A stretch of DNA of 64,000 nucleotides from Magicicada septendecula (GCA_034769895.1 CM068369.1:429251479-429315478); one strand, 5' to 3'; numbered from the stretch's first letter, positions 11,022 through 23,883 are shown. Notes: generated from the letters alone by a model not told the origin. Translations and numbers: made by a program.

Positions 11022-12105
11022 CCACAGGAAGCATTGCTGCTAATAGACAATGCTCCAGCACATCCCACTTGCGGAATTAAAAGTGATGATGGCAAAATAA
11101 CATGCCTCTTCCTTCTGGCAAACACAAAACCACTAATCCAGCCTATGGACCAGGGCATAATCGAAAACATGAAACGTCGTTATGGGAAAGCTTTTATTGG
11201 AAGTTTGATTTCATCTGATGATGGAATGTTTGTAAAAGAGTTTTGGAAAAGTACCACATAAAAGATGCAATTTTCAATGTTTCTGCTGCATGGGATGATC
11301 TTCAAGTGCCAAATCTTAAAAATGGGTGGAATAAACTCTGGCCTGAAGTTAGTGATGGCGAACCCCAGGAAACTGGGAATGTTAGTGTCGATGAAATTGT
11401 GCAACTGTGCAATAATGTACCGAATGCTGAAGACATAACGCCAGCAAAATTAACAGAGTGTTTGGGATGTGACAAATTGGACGGAGGCTTTGACATTTTG
11501 AATGATGATGAAATTGTTTCCAGTGTGGTTGACAACAAAGAAGAAGAAATTGATGAAGGACGAGTGTTATATTTTGAATGAAAAAACTACGTTAAGCTAT
11601 ACAGAAGCAGAAAGAATGTTATCAAAATGCATTGAGTGGTTTGAGGAGCAAGAAAAGGCAAACGCAACGCAGATACTTCTCCTACGTAAAGTACGGAATA
11701 TTGCCGCTCAGAAAGCACAAGCCTCGAAGTAACAAAAGAAAATGACAGACTATTTTAAAATTTGATTATGTATGTACGTCTAGAGCGTAAGTTCATGTAA
11801 CAATATGTACAGTACATATATTGTACTACATATACTGTACTTAATATAAAATGTATTACTGTAATGTACTTAGTGTAATATATTACTCATGTTACTTACT
11901 GTAATGTATTGTATATTGTTTGTTTCTGTAAAATAAAATACATGTATGTACAGTGTATTTCCAGTTTGTAAACGTGCATTTTTTATCATTCGTTCATATC
12001 TAATGGATGGGGGTGGGTGTTGTTTAAGGTTTTTCTGTTATCCGTCTATTCGATTAACCGTCACGGCCCCGGTCCCGACCCTGACGGTTAATCGAAGTTT
12101 CACTG

Positions 12106-12723
12106 TATTGAGAGAATGGGAGTGTGGGGAATAAATACAGGTAAGTGCAAAATAAACGAAAATAACGAAGAAATAAACGACAAGGTAAGAAATGTGGTTA
12201 ATAGAAGCGAAAATAACGGAGATATAAGCGTTAATAGTAATGGTGGTAGTTTAAATGTAAAACAGGTGGCGGTAGACAAGGTGAGTAATAATGATAATTC
12301 TAATAATGAGTTAACAAGTAATAGCAAAATAAAGAGTGATAACAGCGATATAATTAAAAATGTGGTGTTAGAGAGTAAAGTGAATAATAATAGTGGTGAT
12401 GAAGTTTTTGTTGAAGTAGAATTTAATAACGAAGTGTTAGCGAGTATGGATGAAATTGAGAGGTTAGGTTTACAAAGGGCAAATTTTCCCCGTGATATAA
12501 ATGGAGTAAAGACTCCAATAGTGAGTTATGAGGACAGAGTTTCCTCCCGTGGTTATAGAGACGAGGTGTCTCTAAGTATGTCCCCTTTTGTGTATCATAA
12601 GTTCCCTGGAAGAACCAGGATGTGTTATGATAACGTTATGTTGCCTTTTGTGTGGATTGAGAGAGAAAAAGTGTGATGGTGTTATGATGAGAGGTATTGT
12701 GAGAGAGTGGTAAAATTATTCAT

Positions 12724-12800
<77 letters not shown>

Positions 12801-13227
12801 TATTTGATGTTATTAGAAGTTACGAAGAGCTATTAGAGAAAATAAAGGGAGAGAGAATTAGTAATAATAGTGTAGACTTACCTTGTTGTGAGAACGGTGC
12901 AGCAATAAATGATGATAACATAGATAATTATATGGAATACTTACCTGTACGTAGGATGGGGATATTGATAGTAGATGATTCTGAAAATAAGGAGAGGTAA
13001 AATGCTTAAGAGTGACAGACAATGATACAGATGGTGACAAGACCAGAATTAATGATGTTGACAAGGTTTATGAAATAATAAAAAGGAATAATCCTATAGA
13101 TTATTATGGTATAACGAATGACACAGAGTTAATGGGTTATTATATAAATAATAATAATGTAATGAGTGTAAGTAAAGATGAAAAGTGCTATGTGAAAGTA
13201 AGACTAATTTACGATAATGGTGGTTAA
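12106..13227 (+). pseudogene. Gag-like protein, middle and C-terminal parts (plus copy)
   Basis: This continues the reading frame broken by the Tigger. It has an Asn/Ser-rich low-complexity stretch (about 12130-12410), then EVLASMDEIERLGLQ, a region ending VMLPFVWIEREKV, a microsatellite-encoded Arg-Glu run, RSYEELLEKIKGER, YLPV and the C-terminal KVRLIYDNGG stop. The minus copies keep the same order (RDYNEWKE, KYLPV, RLIYDDGG). Frame changes near 12675 and 12998 separate three segments. I cannot match it to a named Gag domain. The conserved acidic C-terminus, which lacks any CCHC knuckle, is the main landmark. Confidence 0.65.
12727..12796 (+). repeat. (GA)n microsatellite inside the gag-like gene
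   Basis: About 35 uninterrupted GA units read as alternating Arg-Glu in the gag frame. The equivalent part of the damaged minus copy near 50230 is an Arg/Glu-rich ERYCERKREIEIF segment, so the microsatellite may have grown from a naturally ER-rich region. Confidence 0.95.
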
Positions 13228-14356
13228 ATAAACAGGGAATGAACATTTAATTATTTTAGTTTATGGTAATGACTTGGCTAACTTATGTAATGAGGTGTGG
13301 TAAACAATAATGATATGACGAAAAATTGTAGATAAATTTATAGTGAGGTTAATTGTGTTTGTATAATAGGTTATGTTGTACTCAGTAGGTAATGTAAACA
13401 ATGTATGTGTGCAAGTAGAATTGATTTAATAATAATAATAATATTTGATCAGACTAAATAAATTATGAGGTTTATAATGCAAATGAATTGTAACTGATTT
13501 GGAAATGTTTTGACTATCGTAATTAAAATAACTTAATGTTTTAGAAACTTATTGAATTAAATAATTGAGATGAATTAATTGATTAACTAGTGTTGTATAA
13601 ATGAACTTTGGTAATAAATTTAAATGATGTTTCTGAGATTTGAACTGTATAATAAATAGTAAATGAGTAAAGGTAGAATGTGTTTAGTTGTTGTCATATG
13701 GTTGTTATAATGTTTCAGAAGGTACATATGGTTTTGTACGTTATATTTGTGGTGAGAATTGTTTATAGTTTGAGTCTATGTCAAGTGTTGATGTGTTCAT
13801 TTGATGGAGTGGTTGACCATATGTAAGTATGAATTTTCATAATGACTTGGAAGTAAAGTAAAATGTTTCGATAATGACGTTAAATGAGTCTGAAAGAATT
13901 TAATTTAGGTAAGATGTAAAATTTTTGATAAAATGTGAATTTGAAATGTTATGTAAAATGAATGTTGATAATAAATTTGAAATTTTGGATAATTTAAGGG
14001 TACAATAAATGATAAAAAATTAAAGCTGGAATGTTTGTAAATTTTATTCAGCAGCAAATGAGATGTTTATTTTAATGGAATGAGTTATGTTCCTTATGAA
14101 TGTTTACGATATATTATGTTTACTATGTTAGTGTATAGGAATTTTAAATATATAACATATATTATTTACTTGTGATACCCCACTTTCGGGCGGTCACGGT
14201 GTCACTGAACCCTGACTGTGGATTTGGATTATTGGTAGCAAGTGTGGTTAGGCAGATTGTATCCTAGCCATACTTGCTATTATTTTCAAAATTGGTGAAT
14301 TTAGAAATCAAACGGGGGGTAAATCAGGGGAATCACCAAAACTATGGAACAGCGGC
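13228..14356 (+). other. 3' non-coding region of the Gag-only element, first part
   Basis: The region after the gag stop is AT-rich, poor in C and without an ORF. Near 14180 the CGGTCACGGTG block resembles CGGTCATGGTCCGGTGAGGTCATGG (complementary side of 53240) in the minus copies. It is interrupted by the BEL/Pao element; GCGGC (14352-14356) is the 5-bp target duplication. Confidence 0.6.
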
Positions 14357-14867
14357 TGGTCAAACTTTGTACCCATGTGTACTTTGTATTCTAAATACTG
14401 TATTGCGAAGCGTGTAGATGACGTCACGTTTGTTCTCTGTTATCGGCAGCCGGGATTCAGACAGGCTGACTACAGTTAAATTTAAATCAGTTCTACTCAA
14501 GACTCCGAGCTGATCACTCGTATTCACTCGCCGCGGCTACCTAAAGTTTTTTCAGTATTTAATACTAATAGCATGCTCACCATGCGACTATTTATTTAGA
14601 CGATTTCGGCTTGCGTGTTGTAATGCACGCCCCCATCTTATTTCTGTTCAATTCTCTGGCACTTATGCCGTGTTAAAATTTGCACGCTTCAGGAATCAAA
14701 TATGTCAATTTAAATTTCAATAAGCATTCAAGTATGTCTCTAACTCAATAAACCATCATTTTCTGGAAACATTATACAGTCCACTCAATTATTCATCCCA
14801 AACCAGCCAACTCCAATAGCGTTCCTAAGAACAACTCACGATTATCAAGAGGTTCTAAGACGCAACA
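14357..14867 (+). repeat. BEL/Pao 5' LTR
   Basis: It starts TGGTCAAACTTTGTACCC and ends TAAGACGCAACA. It pairs with 23367-23878. Small differences include CACG/CATG near 14426, GCCGCGG/GCCGCCGCGG near 14531 and a one-base gain near the start. Confidence 0.95.
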
Positions 14868-15704
14868 TTTTTGGTCCTCCGGGCCGGATTTCGCATTTTA
14901 TGGTCCACAAGCGACCGCATTTCTTGGTCCACAGCGACCGCATTTTTGGTCCTCCAAACCGGATTTTATTTTGGCCTTACGGGCAACATTTTTTGTCCAC
15001 AGTGACAACATTAATATTTCATTTAATGGGCCCAGACGGCGTTTGGTTCAAGCCCCAACATTCTCAACTTTGGATTGCTGACAGTTGCGTGCCTCTATTA
15101 TTTTCAAAAATTACTTCACAACCAACACTACAAGAGATTCTGCAGAGCAGTAAACCAGAGACGACGGGACACGGCAGGACAGCATTAGTTATTCTACATC
15201 AAAAAAGTTCCACAGCTTTAAATTATGGAGAGCTGCAACATCAGGCGTCATCTGACCGGTAGAGACAAGAGGTGCAACAACTCCTAACAGGATCGAGCAG
15301 CGGGATCGAAGCCAGCTTCAGCACACCTGGATCAACGTCCACGTGATTATGAACTTTTATTTTTTTTATGATCTTTTCACATAATTATGACAATCTAAGT
15401 AACTTTTTTGGTACACAGTTAATAACATTTAATACAAGATTATTAATAAATTCTACAGAAACAGATATCATTGTCAAGTGGCCATAAGCTTATTATCAGG
15501 TTGAATGATTTGTATTTTCGATAACATTCACCACTAGTTTTAAGCAAATTAAGTACCTATTATAATCAGTTATATATTAAGGTGTACATAGATCACTGGC
15601 TCCCGCATTATATCAAATTGTAGTAAATTATTCTAAATTCCAACGACTGTTCACCTTCCCTGCATTTAATTTTCGGTTTCAATTTGCATTTTAAAATTTC
15701 GCTC
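14868..15704 (+). promoter_or_regulatory. BEL/Pao leader with primer-site-like repeats
   Basis: Immediately after the 5' LTR is TTTTTGGTCCTCCGGGCCGG, a likely primer binding site because BEL elements commonly carry a TTTGGTCC...CCGG stretch here. Variants of the same TTGGTCC motif recur at about 14899, 14917, 14937 and 14946. No gene is supported up to the gag start; a 120-codon open stretch at 14900-15262 has no recognisable features. Confidence 0.55.
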
Positions 15705-18700
15705 ATGGCTGATGTGAAGGCGTTGATAAAGAAACGGGGCACCATTAAGGCTTCCATATCTCGCGTGAATACTTTCGCGGATAACTTCGATCCAGACATA
15801 AGCGATCATCATGCGTTAAAATAAAGCTCCGCCATTTGATGGAATTGTCCGCTAAATATGACGATATTCAGACTCAAATCGAGGCTGACGATTCAGATTT
15901 CGCTCCAGTCAGTGACAGAGTTCAAACCGAGGATGATCTCTGCAATATCGAATGCAAATTGCACCATTTATTGAAACAAGTAGAGGAGGTGAACCAGAAA
16001 CCGTTAATTCAAACCGAAATTATGCCAATTAAAACCCCCCCTGATACAATTAGAACCGATTAAATTGCCTTCCTTCTCAGGAAGCATTATTGATTGGCGA
16101 CACTATTACAATATATTTGTGGAGTTAATATACTTCAGAACTGATCTGACAGATATTCAAAAATTACACTACTTACACTCTTCATTGAGTGGCGAGGTAT
16201 TAAATGTAATAAAATCTCTTCCGATAACTCATGAAAATTATGCAGTAACCATTGATTTATTAAAAAACAGATACGATAGCAAATTAATTGTATCAGCCCA
16301 TCACATAGGGAATGTCTTGGGCGTCAAGTCCGTACAACAAAAGTCAAGGGTTAGCATTTCTAGTTTCATTGACGAGATCACTGCAAATATAAATGCCTTA
16401 AATTCATTAAATCTACCCGTAAATACATTTGAAATGATTTTAGTTCAACACTTAACGCAGAAACTCGATACTCATATGTGTCGGCTCTGGAAAGAAGGCT
16501 TGTGGGACGAGCGACTTCCTAATTTTAGTAATTTTATAAAATTTTTAAATAACCGAAGGCAGGTATTACAAATCTTAGATAGTGTGCCCAGTGCCATAAA
16601 CAAGATACACGTTAGCGATAAGAGTCCATATCGCAAAGCAATTAAACCGATTAATGTTAATAGGACTGCATTCCATGCTCATATCGGCAATAACAGATGT
16701 CAGCTGTGCAAGGCTAAACACCGTCTTACTGAGTGTCCGCAATTTGTAGAGAGAAAAAATATCCTAATTAAAAATAAACTTTGCCTAAACTGCATATGCC
16801 CAGGCCACGACCTTGCACACTGTCCCTCCAAATTTTCTTGCAGAATGTGTGCTAAACGCCATCACACAATGATCCATATATCTAGCAATAACGCTTCGTC
16901 CAGTAACAATCAGTGTTCGTTAAAATTGCAAACATCGATATTATTGCCCACCGCAGTCTCCATGACAACTTACCAAGCAGGTAGGAAGCACCCAGTTAGG
17001 ATTTTATTGGACTCAGGATCGCAAGCTAATTTCTGCACCATGAGTTTCGCTCGCCGCATGGGTCTAAAACTGATTAAATCTCAATTACCCATCACGGGTA
17101 TAAATAATTCACTATCTCAAGCTGATTTCAGTACCAGAGTAAGATTGCATTCACATTATAAAAATTTTAATTTGAACATACATTGCGCTGTGCTTCCCAG
17201 TATCACTAATAATCTCCCTGCTGAATCATTTGACCTCTCCTCCCTAAACTTACCAAAGGGCATATTTCTAGCTGACCCGCAGCTGAACTTTTCGTTGCAA
17301 ATCGATATATTGCTCGGTGCTCAGTATTACTTGCAATTAATTGAACCTGTCAAATTTATCCGCAGCCCACATTTCCCCATAATACAGGAGACTAAGTTGG
17401 GATTCATTCTTGCAGGTAACTTGCCATTGAATGTCGATATCACAAAACTGGTTTCATCATTCATGGTATGTGAAGATGATAATGCCATTTCCTCGCAACT
17501 AAAGGACTTTTGGAAGTTAGAGGACGTTGCGATTCGCGCTCCCTCCATTGAGGATTCGGATTGCGAGAATCATTTTGTATCGAATACTGTCCGTAATAAG
17601 GATGGCAGATTTGTGGTATCCCTGCCATGCAGGTTACATAATTGTCATTTAGGCGATTCTCTTTCCGGCGCTATCCACAGGTTCCAATCACTGGAGCTCA
17701 AGTTCAAGCAGACCCCTGCTCTTCACAAGGATTATAGCGCATTCATGCATGAATATTTAAACCTCGGTCACATATCTTTACTTGATGCGTACGACTTATC
17801 GGTAGACCAGTCAGATACATTTTACTTGCTGCACCATTCAGTTTTTAAAGTCTCTAGCATAACTACTAAATTGCGAGTTGTTTTCGACGGCTCCACCAAA
17901 ATAACAAATAATTTGTCCTTGAACAACACACTGTTGGTTGGTCCCACGGTCCAGCAGGATCTGTTCTCTATTATGGCTCGATTTCGTACTCACCGATGTC
18001 CTCATTTCGGACATTGAGAAGATGTATCGGCAGATTTTAGTTAATCCAAAGGATTCCAATTTGCAGCGCGTTGTCTGGCGCGATGCCCCCCATAGGGAAC
18101 TCCAACATTACGCCTTGAGGACAGTCACCTATGGGACTGCAAGTGCGTCATTTCTTGCTACAAGATGTCTGGCTCAGATAGCCAAGGAAAATAAAACTAA
18201 ATACCCTATAGCTTGTTCAGCTATCTCGAACGATTTTTATGTGGACGATCTTATGACCGGTTCAGACAACCCGCATATCCTATCCAAAATGAAATCCGAC
18301 GTCACAGAGTTACTAAGCCAATACGGTTTTACATTGCACAAATGGTTCTCCAACGATCAGAAAATCATAGCTTCGCACGCTCATTCTTCCCACGACTTTA
18401 GTAAAAATCAAACTGTGCGTACGTTAGGCATTCAATGGAACATGGACGAAGATAGTTTCTTATATAGTGTCCAGAGACATACCAATCCCGAGGTGGTCAA
18501 CAAGAGAGGTGTATTATCAGTCATCGCAGGAATTTACGACCCTTTGGGTCTCATTGGCCCTGTTACATTCTGGTGTAAGCATTTTATGCAGCGATTGTGG
18601 TTAATGGGTACAAGTTGGGACGAACCCTTATCAGATTCATTATCTAATCAGTGGTTAGAACTTTATTCTCAGCTGGTTTTAGACACTTACTTTAAAATAT

Positions 18701-20785
18701 CGAGGTCTGTAAAGAGTTTAAACAATTTGCGAATCATTGCATTCCAGCTCCACGGCTTTGCCGACGCGCCAGCTAAGGGTTACGCGTGTTGTATTTACAT
18801 GCGTACGGTCTATTCAAACCACGCCATCTCATCAAACCTGTTATGTTCTAAATCTAGGGTCGCTCCATTGAAACAGATAAAACTACCCCGACTTGAACTT
18901 TGCGCCTGTCTATTGTTGGCTCAGTTAGCTTCCTAGGTCATTGATGCCGTGAATTACAAATTCGACGAATTATATTTTTACTCGGACTCAATGATAGCCT
19001 TACACTGGATCCACCAGCAATCTTCCCGTTGGAAGGTATTCGTCGCCAACCGTGTTGCTGAGATACAGCGCCTCACTACAAGGGGTACCTGGCATCATGT
19101 ATGGTCATTGGACAACCCTGCCGACATTTTATCGCGTGGTTGTCTCCCTCGGATTTTACACAGTCATCCACAATGGTGGCATGGTCCATCCTGGTTATCC
19201 CATGAGTCATCATCATGGCCTATCTGTGCCTTCGATGCCCATTCTCCCTGCACTCATCCTGAGCTTGAGCAGGAACAACGGAAACAGGTCCAAACCTCAT
19301 TGATTGTCGCATTATCCACATCTAATTATGTTGAGAACTACTCATCGCTCTCAACACTCATTCGCGTGTTTTCGTATTGTCGTCGATTCATCCGAAACAC
19401 TAGGATTCCCACAGAGGATAGGAACACTTCCTTTTTAACCTCCCATGAGTTACATGGTACACTTTTGGTTTTTATTCACCAGTCCCAGAAGTCGCACTTT
19501 GGCGTCAAAATTAAGAAACTTGAGGAACAACGCTGCATCCCTAATAACAGTAAAATTCTTTCTCTTCACCCCTTTCTGGACAAATCAGGAATACTATGCG
19601 TAGGGGGACGCCTTCAGCACTCTCAGCTCAATTACGAGAGCAAACACCAAATCATACTACACCCACACTCTCATCTCAGTAAATTAATTATACAAAGCGA
19701 GCACCTTCGTTTATTACACTCTGGTGTACAATTGACTCAGTTCTCTCTACGGCGGAAATATTGGATACTTAATGACAAATCTTATATACATTCGGTAATA
19801 CATAAATGTATCACCTGTTTTAAATTCCGTGCTAGGGGCGCAAACCAATTACTAGGACAATTACCCCCTCCCGTGTTACGCCTGCTAAACCATTTTCCCA
19901 ATCGGCAGTTGACTATGCCGGTCCGATATTTGTACGTCATGGTGGGCAGCATTCAAAATCAACTTCCAAGGCTTATATTGCTTTATTTATATGCATGACC
20001 ACTAAGGCCATTCACTTGGAACTTGTCTCAGATCTGACATCAGATGCCTTTATAGCTGCCTTAAAACGGTTTATTGCGCGTAGAGGTATCCCTGATCAAA
20101 TATTTTCCGACAACGGAACAAATTTTCGTCGTGCAAGTAGCACGCTTCACGAATTATATAAACTTTTGCAGTCTAAGGGTTTTGAGCAGTCCGTCCAGGG
20201 TTTTACCAGTGCCCAAGGCATTATTGGTCCTTTATTGCTCCCTCAGCACCGCATTTTGGCGACCTGTGGGAAAGCGGAGTCAAGAGCGTCAAGTTTCATT
20301 TGCGACGCATGGTAGGCGGAACCATTCTTACCTTCAAGGAGTATTACACCATTTTAACCCAGATAGAGGCTTGCCTTAACTCACGCCCCTTGTTCGCCAT
20401 ATCCAATGACTCTAGGGACCCCGAACCTTTAACTCCAGCTCATTTTCTGGTTGGTTCTCCGCTCACTGCTCTCCCGGAACTTGACTATTCTCAAATCAAT
20501 ATTACTCATTTGGGCAGATGGCAACTGCTCCAAAGATTCACCCAATCCATTTGGAACAGGTGGTCAAAAGATTACTTGCACCAGTTGCAACAGCGCAACA
20601 AATGGCGCATTACGTCAAAAAATTTGACTCCCGGACAACTCGTCCTTATTCTAGATGACAATTCCACCCCCCCTTCAGTGGAAATGTTGTGTGGTAGTCA
20701 CGAATGTTTACTCGGGTCAGGACTCAATAGTGCGCGTCGCAGACGTTCGCACCTCACTTGGTGTCCTACGTCGACCCATTCATAA
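15705..20785 (+). pseudogene. BEL/Pao Gag-Pol polyprotein, frameshifted
   Basis: Gag starts MADVKALIKKRGTIKASISR. The capsid-like DUF1759 region begins LPSFSGSIIDWRHYYNIF (about 16070). Two cysteine/histidine knuckles follow (CQLCKAKHRLTEC near 16698, CRMCAKRHH near 16848), then the protease (LLDSGSQANF, about 17005), RT with motif A ISDIEKMYRQI and catalytic FYVDDLMTG (18237), RNase H (YSDSMIALHWI, about 18980), the integrase HHCC region and core with VDYAGP (19908), FSDNGTNF and LWESGVKS, and the terminal DUF5641-like part ending near 20785. Lesions: frameshifts near 15822, 16060, 17990, 19870 and 20240, and an in-frame TAG at 18934. All catalytic signatures are still readable, so inactivation looks recent. 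Confidence 0.93.
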
Positions 20786-21029
20786 ATTGTGCCCACTTCC
20801 GGTGGACTCAGACTAATTCGCATTATCATGCATCATTGTTTTGTAACCCCTCTTTAAGTATGACTTGTAAAAATTTTTTTTTTCTAAAGAGGGGCCACAA
20901 GATAATTAAAACTAGGCCAAAGCCTAGAGAAGCCAAAAATGCGCTGGATCCAGTGAGACGGGATTTGCAATTAAAACTCACAAAATTAACAACCAATAAA
21001 ATCTTTTTATTATAACCAAACTCATTATA

Positions 21030-21435
21030 TCTCCTTAAAAATGTTACTTGAAAATTAATAAATATAAAATCTATATTCTATATTCTCCTTTTAAAATTGT
21101 TACTTGAAAATTAATAAATATAAAATCTACATTATATATTCTCTTTTTAGAATTGTTACTTGAAAATTAGTAAATATAAAATCTACATTCTATATTCTCT
21201 TTTTAAAAATGTTACCTGAAAATTAATAAATATAAAATCTACATTCTATATTCTCTTTTTAGAATTGTTACTTGAAAATTAATAAATATAAAATCTACAT
21301 TCTATATTCTCTTTTTAAAAATGTTACCTGAAAATTAATAAATATAAAATCTACATTCTATATTCTCTTTTTAGAATTGTTACTTGAAAATTAATAAATA
21401 TAAAATCTATATTCTATTTCTATATTCTCTTTTTA
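21030..21435 (+). repeat. ~56-bp tandem repeat, seven units
   Basis: Units contain GTTACTTGAAAATTAATAAA followed by TATAAAATCTACATTCTATATTCTC. Copies begin near 21041, 21098, 21153, 21210, 21266, 21323 and 21377, giving a period of 56-57 bp. Units alternate between TTTTTAAAAATGTTACCTG and TTTTTAGAATTGTTACTTG forms, which suggests duplication of a two-unit block. It lies in the 3' non-coding part of the BEL element. Confidence 0.92.
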
Positions 21436-23366
21436 GCCCTATATCTAACCCCCAAAAATACACACGAATATACAATACATATACACGTTCCACAACACAG
21501 GACAATTATAACATCTATCATTAAATCTTGCCACACCTTTTTCACCCCATGAGTACATAATTAACAATTTATAAATATCCTTGCACGTAACACCTATTGC
21601 AAGGTCTTAATACCTAATATGTGTATAACATATTATATGTGTATAATAAGATATATGTTGGTAACACCAATGGCCCCAGGACATACTAAATTTAGGAGTT
21701 GGCATAGTGCCTGATACTATTATAAAGTGCTCCCACATTGAGCACTTAGACTTGGAGTAATTATAATTAGAATCCAGTAAACACACAAGTGATCATAATC
21801 AATTAAAAGAATTTAAATTTTGATAAATTTTGTTAAATATTGAAAACAGTAACGTGTCATAATGCCTTATAACTTTTTAAAATTAATTTGGCCCAAAGGC
21901 CGACATGTTCCTAGGCAAGATAGTGCATAACTCAACCTGTCCCAAGAGCATGTTCAAGTCTGCATGAAAATCCACCTATACAGGATTAAACTGGTGACCC
22001 GACTTAACTACCAAAGAAACTTCTATCCCTATATGAGCCAAACTGAATATAAAAATGTGAAATTAAAGCATAAAATGAAAACTAAATTTAACCAGTGAAA
22101 TTACATGTTGATTGAATGAATTAGTAGCACTAAGGTAACCCTTCTACTGAAAACAAGAAAGAAATTTACACGCCTGAATGGTAAGCAGCCACAGATACAT
22201 GCCAACCTCTGGGCTCACAGTTTATACAAACAGAGTTACAAAATGTACAAAAGATTCCCCCCCAAGTCCACGCACTATTCTGTCCCGTTAACCGGGGACC
22301 CAATTAAAATGTTTAAAGCTTAAAGTCATTGATGTAGTGTGACTATATGTCCACGGGTTCTAGTGGGTTACATCACACTGTGTAAAAGTAAATTGGTTTG
22401 GTGTCACCTGATATATTGCATGGTGTGAAGTGGTGGTACTCTGGTCTACATTTTAGTGTGTTGGTGGCCTATCCTCGCTATTCTCCTCCGGCAGATGAAG
22501 TTGAGAGAGAGTCTAGATGTTGATGTTCAGGATGGAGCTGTTCCTCGACTTCCAGCGAGGGACCCGCAGATCTGTATTAGTTTAGCCTGCCATAGATGAA
22601 GATGGTGCAATTAAAAGCTCCTTTCTGTCGGAGAAGATATGCGGCGAGGCGATAGACAGCGAAAGACAGCTTTTAGAACGCAATTCCGGCTTTTGTTTGC
22701 TCGCAATCAGCAGCGAGCACCAGAGCGCAGCACTAATCGGGCGCACTTAAATACCTCATTACAGTATTGTAAAAGCTACCGCTAAATACAGTACAGTATT
22801 TTTCGTCGGCTTTCTCGTTAAATACTGTACACGGTTTTTGATTATTCGCGCCGATATAAATTAATCAGCACAGTTTCGAACATTTATCATGTTTTCTATT
22901 TGTTGTTTGTATTATATTATTATTAAGTTTTTATTATTGTATTCCTATGTATCATTATTATGTTATTATTTATGTTATTGAATCTTTTGTGATCATTATC
23001 TTATTATTATGTACTACTAATTATTATACCTGATTGTTGTATTCTCATGTATTATTGCCATGTTTTGTATGTCATGGAATTTTATTATTGTTGTTCTGTT
23101 ACCGTGTAACGTAACATAAATAACTATGTAACGTAAATCATTATGTATTTTGTAATCCGCACATGAATTTAATATGTTAATCATATTGTTATCTACTATT
23201 AATTTTCTGGTTTTTATTGCTCTATTGTTATACATGTCAATTTTTATGTCATTATTATATTAGTAATGGTTATTTATTATTGAATTTATTATCATGTAAT
23301 GTCAATTACCATGTAATTTCACAGTTAATTAAGTTGCAAAATCGCCCCGATTTTGTGCGGGCAGTA
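21436..23366 (+). other. BEL/Pao 3' non-coding region
   Basis: About 1.9 kb lie between the tandem repeat and the 3' LTR, with no ORF showing a recognisable protein. The stretch 22260-22760 is richer in GC than the rest and could be an unrecognised older insertion, but I find no matching termini. The LTR is preceded by TGTGCGGGCAGTA, a weak purine-rich candidate for the plus-strand primer. Confidence 0.5.
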
Positions 23367-23878
23367 TGGTAAACTTTGTACCCATGTGTACTTTGTATTC
23401 TAAATACTGTATTGCGAAGCGTGTAGATGACGTCATGTTTGTTCTCTGTTATCGGCAGCCGGGATTCAGACAGGCTGACTACAGTTAAATTTAAATCAGT
23501 TCTACTCAAGACTCTGAGCTGATCACTCGTATTCACTCGCCGCCGCGGCTACCTAAAGTTTTTTCAGTATTTAATACTAGTAGCATGCTCACCATGCGAT
23601 TGTTTATTTAGACGATTTTGGCTTGCGTGTTGTAATGCACGCCCCCATCTTATTTCTATTCAATTCTCCGGCACTTATGCCATGTTAAAATCTGCACGCT
23701 TCAGCAATCAATTATGTCAATTTAAATTTCAATAAGCATTCAAATATGTCTAACTCAATAAACCATCATTTTCTGGAAACATTATACAGTCCACTCAATT
23801 ATTTCATCTCAAACCAGCCAACTCCAATAGCGTTCCTAAGAACAACTCACGATTATCAAGAGCTTCTAAGACGCAACA
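23367..23878 (+). repeat. BEL/Pao 3' LTR
   Basis: It starts TGGTAAACTTTGTACCC and ends TAAGACGCAACA. It is followed by the GCGGC duplication and then the interrupted 3' region of the outer retrotransposon. Confidence 0.95.
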
Positions 23879-23883
23879 GCGGC

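Larger units (their letters stand above)
7654..11774 (+). pseudogene. Tigger-type DDE_1 transposase, split by an insertion
   Basis: The start MGEKRKRVVLDLNQKIEII opens a pipsqueak/CENP-B-type HTH, followed by a Tc5-like HTH (IGWLDKFKCRHG) and the DDE_1 core: CDETGVNW holds the first Asp, LLLIDNAPAHP (about 11040) the second and PMDQGIIENMK (about 11140) the third-acid region. The coding parts are 7654-8501 and 11022-11774; removal of the DDE_3 element and one TA leaves the frame continuous. Independent lesions are an in-frame TAA at 8147 and frameshifts near 11235 and 11560. The C-terminus ends in a lysine/glutamine-rich MTDYFK tail. It is inactive. Confidence 0.88.
7314..12105 (+). mobile_element. 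Tigger/pogo transposon with complete TIRs, carrying a nested DDE_3 element
   Basis: The termini are CAGTGAAACTTC (7314) and its complement ending CACTG (12105). The first 25 bp match at 24 positions by eye. Both ends are flanked by TA (7312-7313 and 12106-12107), the target duplication of this superfamily. With the DDE_3 insert removed the element is about 2.27 kb, a normal Tigger length. It inserted in the gag-like gene of the surrounding retrotransposon. Confidence 0.92.
14357..23878 (+). mobile_element. BEL/Pao LTR retrotransposon, full length
   Basis: LTRs at 14357-14867 and 23367-23878 (511/512 bp) begin TGGT and end CGCAACA. Both are flanked by GCGGC (14352-14356 and 23879-23883), a 5-bp target duplication usual for this superfamily. 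The single pol/gag region has the BEL order Gag-protease-RT-RNase H-integrase. The LTRs differ at only a handful of places, implying a fairly recent insertion, yet the coding region has several frame lesions. Confidence 0.95.

Noticed and set aside
14900..15262. 120-codon open frame in the BEL leader
   Set aside because: It overlaps the reiterated primer-site motif, has no domain, and BEL elements have a single Gag-Pol frame that starts later.
21030..21435. Regularly spaced ~56-bp repeats that could suggest a CRISPR array
   Set aside because: No unique spacers lie between repeats; the whole unit repeats, and the setting is a eukaryotic retrotransposon.
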